A stretch of DNA of 64,000 nt. Source: Cristatella mucedo. Lineage: Eukaryota > Bryozoa > Phylactolaemata > Cristatellidae. This document shows, in pieces, positions 60,997-64,000 of the stretch. The translations under genes were made by a program, and so were the position numbers. The number at the start of each line of letters is the position of its first letter. Positions within the stretch are counted from its first letter, which is position 1. Below the pieces are notes generated by a model. It searched no databases and was not told the origin of the DNA. It saw only the letters and a program-made list of their open reading frames with translations. The stretch is taken from positions 2,416,001 to 2,480,000 of the forward strand of contig WPIO01000004.1 of NCBI GenBank assembly GCA_009760855.2, given 5' to 3'.

Positions 60997-61035
60997 GAGC
61001 ATGCACTCCTCTGGCGTACCGAGGAGTGCATGCTC
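60997..61035. repeat. Perfect 15-bp inverted repeat with a 9-base loop
   Basis: GAGCATGCACTCCTC at 60997-61011 and its exact complement at 61021-61035. Confidence 0.96.
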
Positions 61036-61185
61036 GGACTTCAGCCATGCCCCAAGGGCTCGAATTCGGGCACAACTTCGGCAATAGAACCCCCCTCCCA
61101 GACGACTGCTTGTGCAGCCGATCAAACTTCGTGGATGAATGCCTACAGGTTTACGGCGCCTATCTGCCGGTTGTGACTGCTAACA

Positions 61186-61217
<32 letters not shown>

Positions 61218-61295
61218 TTTGTTACAGCACCCTCAGAGAACCCAATTTCCTTCTAGGCACTTTACAATGGCTGCAAAGAAGGCATTATGCATGTT
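61186..61295 (-). mobile_element. LINE 3' tail with ATA array
   Basis: An ATA array at 61187-61217, then TTACAGCACCCTCAGAGAAC, TTCCTTCTAGGCACTTTACA, GGCTGCAAAGAAGGCATTAT. Confidence 0.75.
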
Positions 61296-61415
61296 GATAC
61301 TGTGCATGTTACCACTAACCGTACGGTCGTGCTTCCTTCACAGCATAAGCAAAGTGCCCAGAAAGAGATTTAGTTCTCTGGTGGTGCTATATAAATGTAT
61401 TTTTATTATCATCAT
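61296..61415 (+). mobile_element. LINE 3' tail, opposite orientation to its neighbour
   Basis: TTACCACTAACCGTACGGTC, GTGCTTCCTTCACAGCATAA, AGTGCCCAGAAAGAGATTTA, GTTCTCTGGTGGTGCTATAT, then AT-rich ATT-like repeats. Confidence 0.75.
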
Positions 61416-61990
61416 TACTATGATGCGATCACCACTTCGGCATCAATGAACCGTTGACTTCTGTTGATTCAGGGAGGCAAGGCAGGGTTCCTAGCACATT
61501 TGAGTAGCACGGAGCTCGAAGCCCGAGCTGGGGGTGGGGCCGAGCAGACTGCTCGGCCGAACCTAGGACGCTGGCTGCGCCTGGGGGCAGCCAGGCAGCT
61601 AAATGACTTGACTTACAGCAGACCCCCTTCGGTGAGCTCACCCACGGACGAGGGAGGGGTGTCATCGGTCGCAGCTGACTAGGCTGGCCAAAAGGCTCGA
61701 GAAGGGGTGTGATGTCGGGCTCACCCCTTCCACCTTCCCTATAAGGTCCAGTTTCCCACTGGAAAATACTCCTAGCCTAGCTGCTCAAGGCTGACAGTCA
61801 GCTCAGAAAAAAAGCTACTCTTGCTTACTTATGCTCAGGTTTACATTAAGCAGCTGCTGCAACTGCAGCTGCCCCAGTTCCTATTAGTCGGGGGGGGGGC
61901 AAATGTAGTAACGAAAGCAAAGATTAGCAGATCAAACAGCCTCATTTATATAGCAGCAGTCAGCGCCCGAGCTGGGGCCAGGGATTGGCA

Positions 61991-62182
61991 CACATCGATC
62001 GGTACAGAACCACATCAGCACAAATCGTCCAGTGGCTACCCGGATCTAGAAACAGAACCACTGTCAGCAGCAATCAACAGACGAAACACACCGATCGGTA
62101 CTGAACCACACCAGCACAAATCGTCGAGTGGCTACTCGGATGTAGAAACAAAACCACTGTCAGCAGCAACCAACAGATGACC
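61991..62182. repeat. 96-bp tandem duplication
   Basis: Two copies beginning CACATCGATCGGTACAGAAC and CACACCGATCGGTACTGAAC, about 90% identical over their length, each ending in CTGTCAGCAGCAA and about ten further bases. Confidence 0.92.
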
Positions 62183-62289
62183 ACGACTCTCTTCACACGA
62201 GGGGTTGCAGCTGCTTGCAATCTGGTACCTGGGGTGGGGTGGGGCTGACAGGTGATGACACGGTCATAAGCCATTTGTTTACTTCCAAC

Positions 62290-62305
62290 GGGGGGGGGGG
62301 GGGGG
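62290..62305. repeat. G16 homopolymer
   Basis: Sixteen consecutive G followed by TGGTGGTGG. Confidence 0.97.
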
Positions 62306-62490
62306 TGGTGGTGGTGAGGTGGAGTGAGCCCCGGGCTCAAGAGCAGCAGCCTCGGCTAGCACAGACCTTCAACCTTCCAGTGGTTGGCTGCTTCGGGTAA
62401 AGATTCGGCTAGCCACCCTCGTTGGCTTCATCCTGGATTTCCACTACCCTTTAGGCTGGCCAGAATGAAAGTTTACTTTGCTTTTCAGAT

Positions 62491-62495
<5 letters not shown>

Positions 62496-62567
<72 letters not shown>

Positions 62568-62606
62568 CATGCTTATTCACAGAAGCAGGAGCCTTGGTCA
62601 AAAGAT
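62496..62606. repeat. (TA)n array and adjoining 40-bp repeat, copy 1
   Basis: About 35 TA units followed by AGCATGCTTATTCACAGAAG and CAGGAGCCTTGGTCAAAAGA. The same order recurs at the right end of the window. Confidence 0.9.
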
Positions 62607-62818
62607 TTTTGCAAGAAACTGCCAGGACATCCATCTTCGAGAGACAAAGCAGCTCACCTTACACGAGGAAAGGGAAGGGGGAGCTCATTAGTTAATCTAG
62701 CTGCCGCAAGAACCACAACTTCGTATTAAATCAAGACTATATAACCTTAAAGGAGGCACAGAGTCACAGAGTGAATGAGTAAAACAGGTGAGAATGCATT
62801 GCATCGGCAGAGGAGGCT

Positions 62819-62850
<32 letters not shown>

Positions 62851-62878
62851 GCAGAGAGAGGCAGAGAGAGGCAGAGGG
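62819..62878. repeat. (GA)n microsatellite with GAGGCA units
   Basis: Short GA array followed by three GAGAGAGGCA units. Confidence 0.93.
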
Positions 62879-63646
62879 AAGTAGGCCTGTCTAATTGACT
62901 TCGAGTTCAAGGCTGGCGATGGCAAGTCAGAGTAATGCAGTGCCACCGGAGCTGGCGGCCACTACCAAGGCAAGCATTCTAATTTAGCGTTTTCCACCTA
63001 CTGCAGCCCCAGCTGCTTTGCTGAGAGAGAAGCCAGGCTAGTGGCGATGGTGACTTTGGGTTCTCACACTGTGCTAGGCTGACAGGCTCGCTCGGCTGAG
63101 CCATGAAGTGAGCCGATTCCTGTGTCACAGCTTCTGCCCATTCAGACTCGGTTGATGGTCATACCTCGGTAGTACTAGCTCGCCAGGGCATCTGAGTAGG
63201 CATTCCATCGCTGAGAACGGTGATATCCACTCATCTTGAAGTTTTGAGCCCATTCGCAATGGATCCTTGTGTGCCAAGCCAATGCATCTCCGGCAGTAAC
63301 TCCAAAAGGCCAGAAAGATCAGGCCCGTGTTATGCTGGTGAGTGTTCTAGAGCAAACTAAAAGCCTAAGCAGCTCTCGGTGCGCATTGAGTAGCCGACGA
63401 ACTTCATCTCACGCAACAGAAAGTTAGGGTCAGGAGGGTGGTCGAGGGAGTGTGTCGCACGAGGGTAGATATGCAGGACAGCTAGAAATCCCTCCTTCCC
63501 CCCCCAGTAAAAAAAATCGGTGCTCCACAGCATTCCTCATTTCCTCTGAGTATTTTTGTCTTAGTATGCTTTGAGATGGCGTCTGCTTGCCATGCACGTG
63601 CAGCTGGCAATAATCAACATGAACAATAGCAACATAAGGCTAGGCA
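62879..63646. other. Non-coding interval
   Basis: No recognisable repeat or coding signal. Confidence 0.4.
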
Positions 63647-63697
63647 GGGCAGCAGCTGGGACAGGGCAGCAGCTGGGACAGGGCAGCAGCTGGGACA
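63647..63697. repeat. 17-bp x 3 tandem repeat
   Basis: GGGCAGCAGCTGGGACA repeated three times without change. Confidence 0.96.
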
Positions 63698-63885
63698 GGC
63701 CAGGTCTCCGGATGACTAAGTGAGAGCTTCGTGGGGTATAGACAGCAGGAAGCTGCACGAGCAGTCAGTAAATGTTGGTCCCTTTAACGAAACAACAAGT
63801 CAGCCCGGGAGGAGGCAGCACTGGCCAAGATGCCTAAATGTCCAACAAAGGCTTGGCACAGTACTATAATATACTCATTTGTATA

Positions 63886-63909
63886 TATACACATATATAT
63901 ATATATATA

Positions 63910-63962
<53 letters not shown>

Positions 63963-64000
63963 CATGCTTATTCACAGAAGCAGGAGACTTGGTCAAAAGA
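63886..64000. repeat. (TA)n array and adjoining repeat, copy 2, cut by the window end
   Basis: TA array, then AGCATGCTTATTCACAGAAG and CAGGAGACTTGGTCAAAAGA, one substitution from copy 1 at 62567-62606. Confidence 0.9.

Noticed and set aside
61821-62180. 119-codon frame with a repeated 32-residue unit
   Set aside because: It derives from a 96-bp tandem duplication, the substitution pattern is not conservative, and no family is recognised.

Overview
The window looks like nuclear DNA of an animal, most likely a bilaterian invertebrate. Coding pieces are short exons with GT-AG introns of 0.5-7.7 kb. Long dinucleotide microsatellites, LINE retrotransposon fragments with reverse-transcriptase motifs and tRNA-derived SINEs fill the introns and flanks. 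I cannot place the species: no mitochondrial, rRNA or other diagnostic sequence is present.

Two genes can be supported, and they are paralogues. Both encode monocarboxylate-transporter-like (SLC16/MCT family) 12-helix membrane proteins. Gene 1 (+ strand, 11414-27796) has seven coding exons that join into a clean frame of 602 codons. Gene 2 (- strand, 59125-39116) has six coding exons that align with gene 1, including a 144-bp second exon and a 126-bp penultimate exon in both. Its large central exon is out of frame by two bases inside a repeat-rich cytoplasmic loop. The genes are convergent, with stop codons 11.3 kb apart. All introns in both genes are phase 1. Two intron positions differ: gene 1 has an intron in helix 6 that gene 2 lacks, and the intron near helices 7/8 is offset by exactly 90 coding bases.

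Layout: 1-2.1 kb, LINE patchwork. 2.1-4.9 kb, increasingly CpG-rich, a plausible promoter with a donor-like site at 3922/3923. 5-11.4 kb, SINEs and microsatellites. 11.4-27.8 kb, gene 1. 27.8-39.1 kb, the spacer between the two stop codons, holding a second LINE cluster. 39.1-59.1 kb, gene 2. 59.1-64 kb, SINE, LINE and AT/GA repeats upstream of gene 2. Each coding start lies 11-16 bases after a good splice acceptor, so both mRNAs probably have an upstream untranslated exon or a trans-spliced leader.

The repeats are informative. A LINE of CR1/L2 type ends in a conserved tail followed by ATT repeats; a tRNA-derived SINE carries a similar tail, suggesting it is mobilised by that LINE. Several microsatellites sit inside these tails. 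A roughly 190-bp element at 20833-21022 matches, from memory, both ends of the SPIN (SPACE INVADERS) hAT family, known for horizontal transfer between animals. I found no prokaryotic-type system, CRISPR array or rRNA gene, and no convincing functional tRNA gene.
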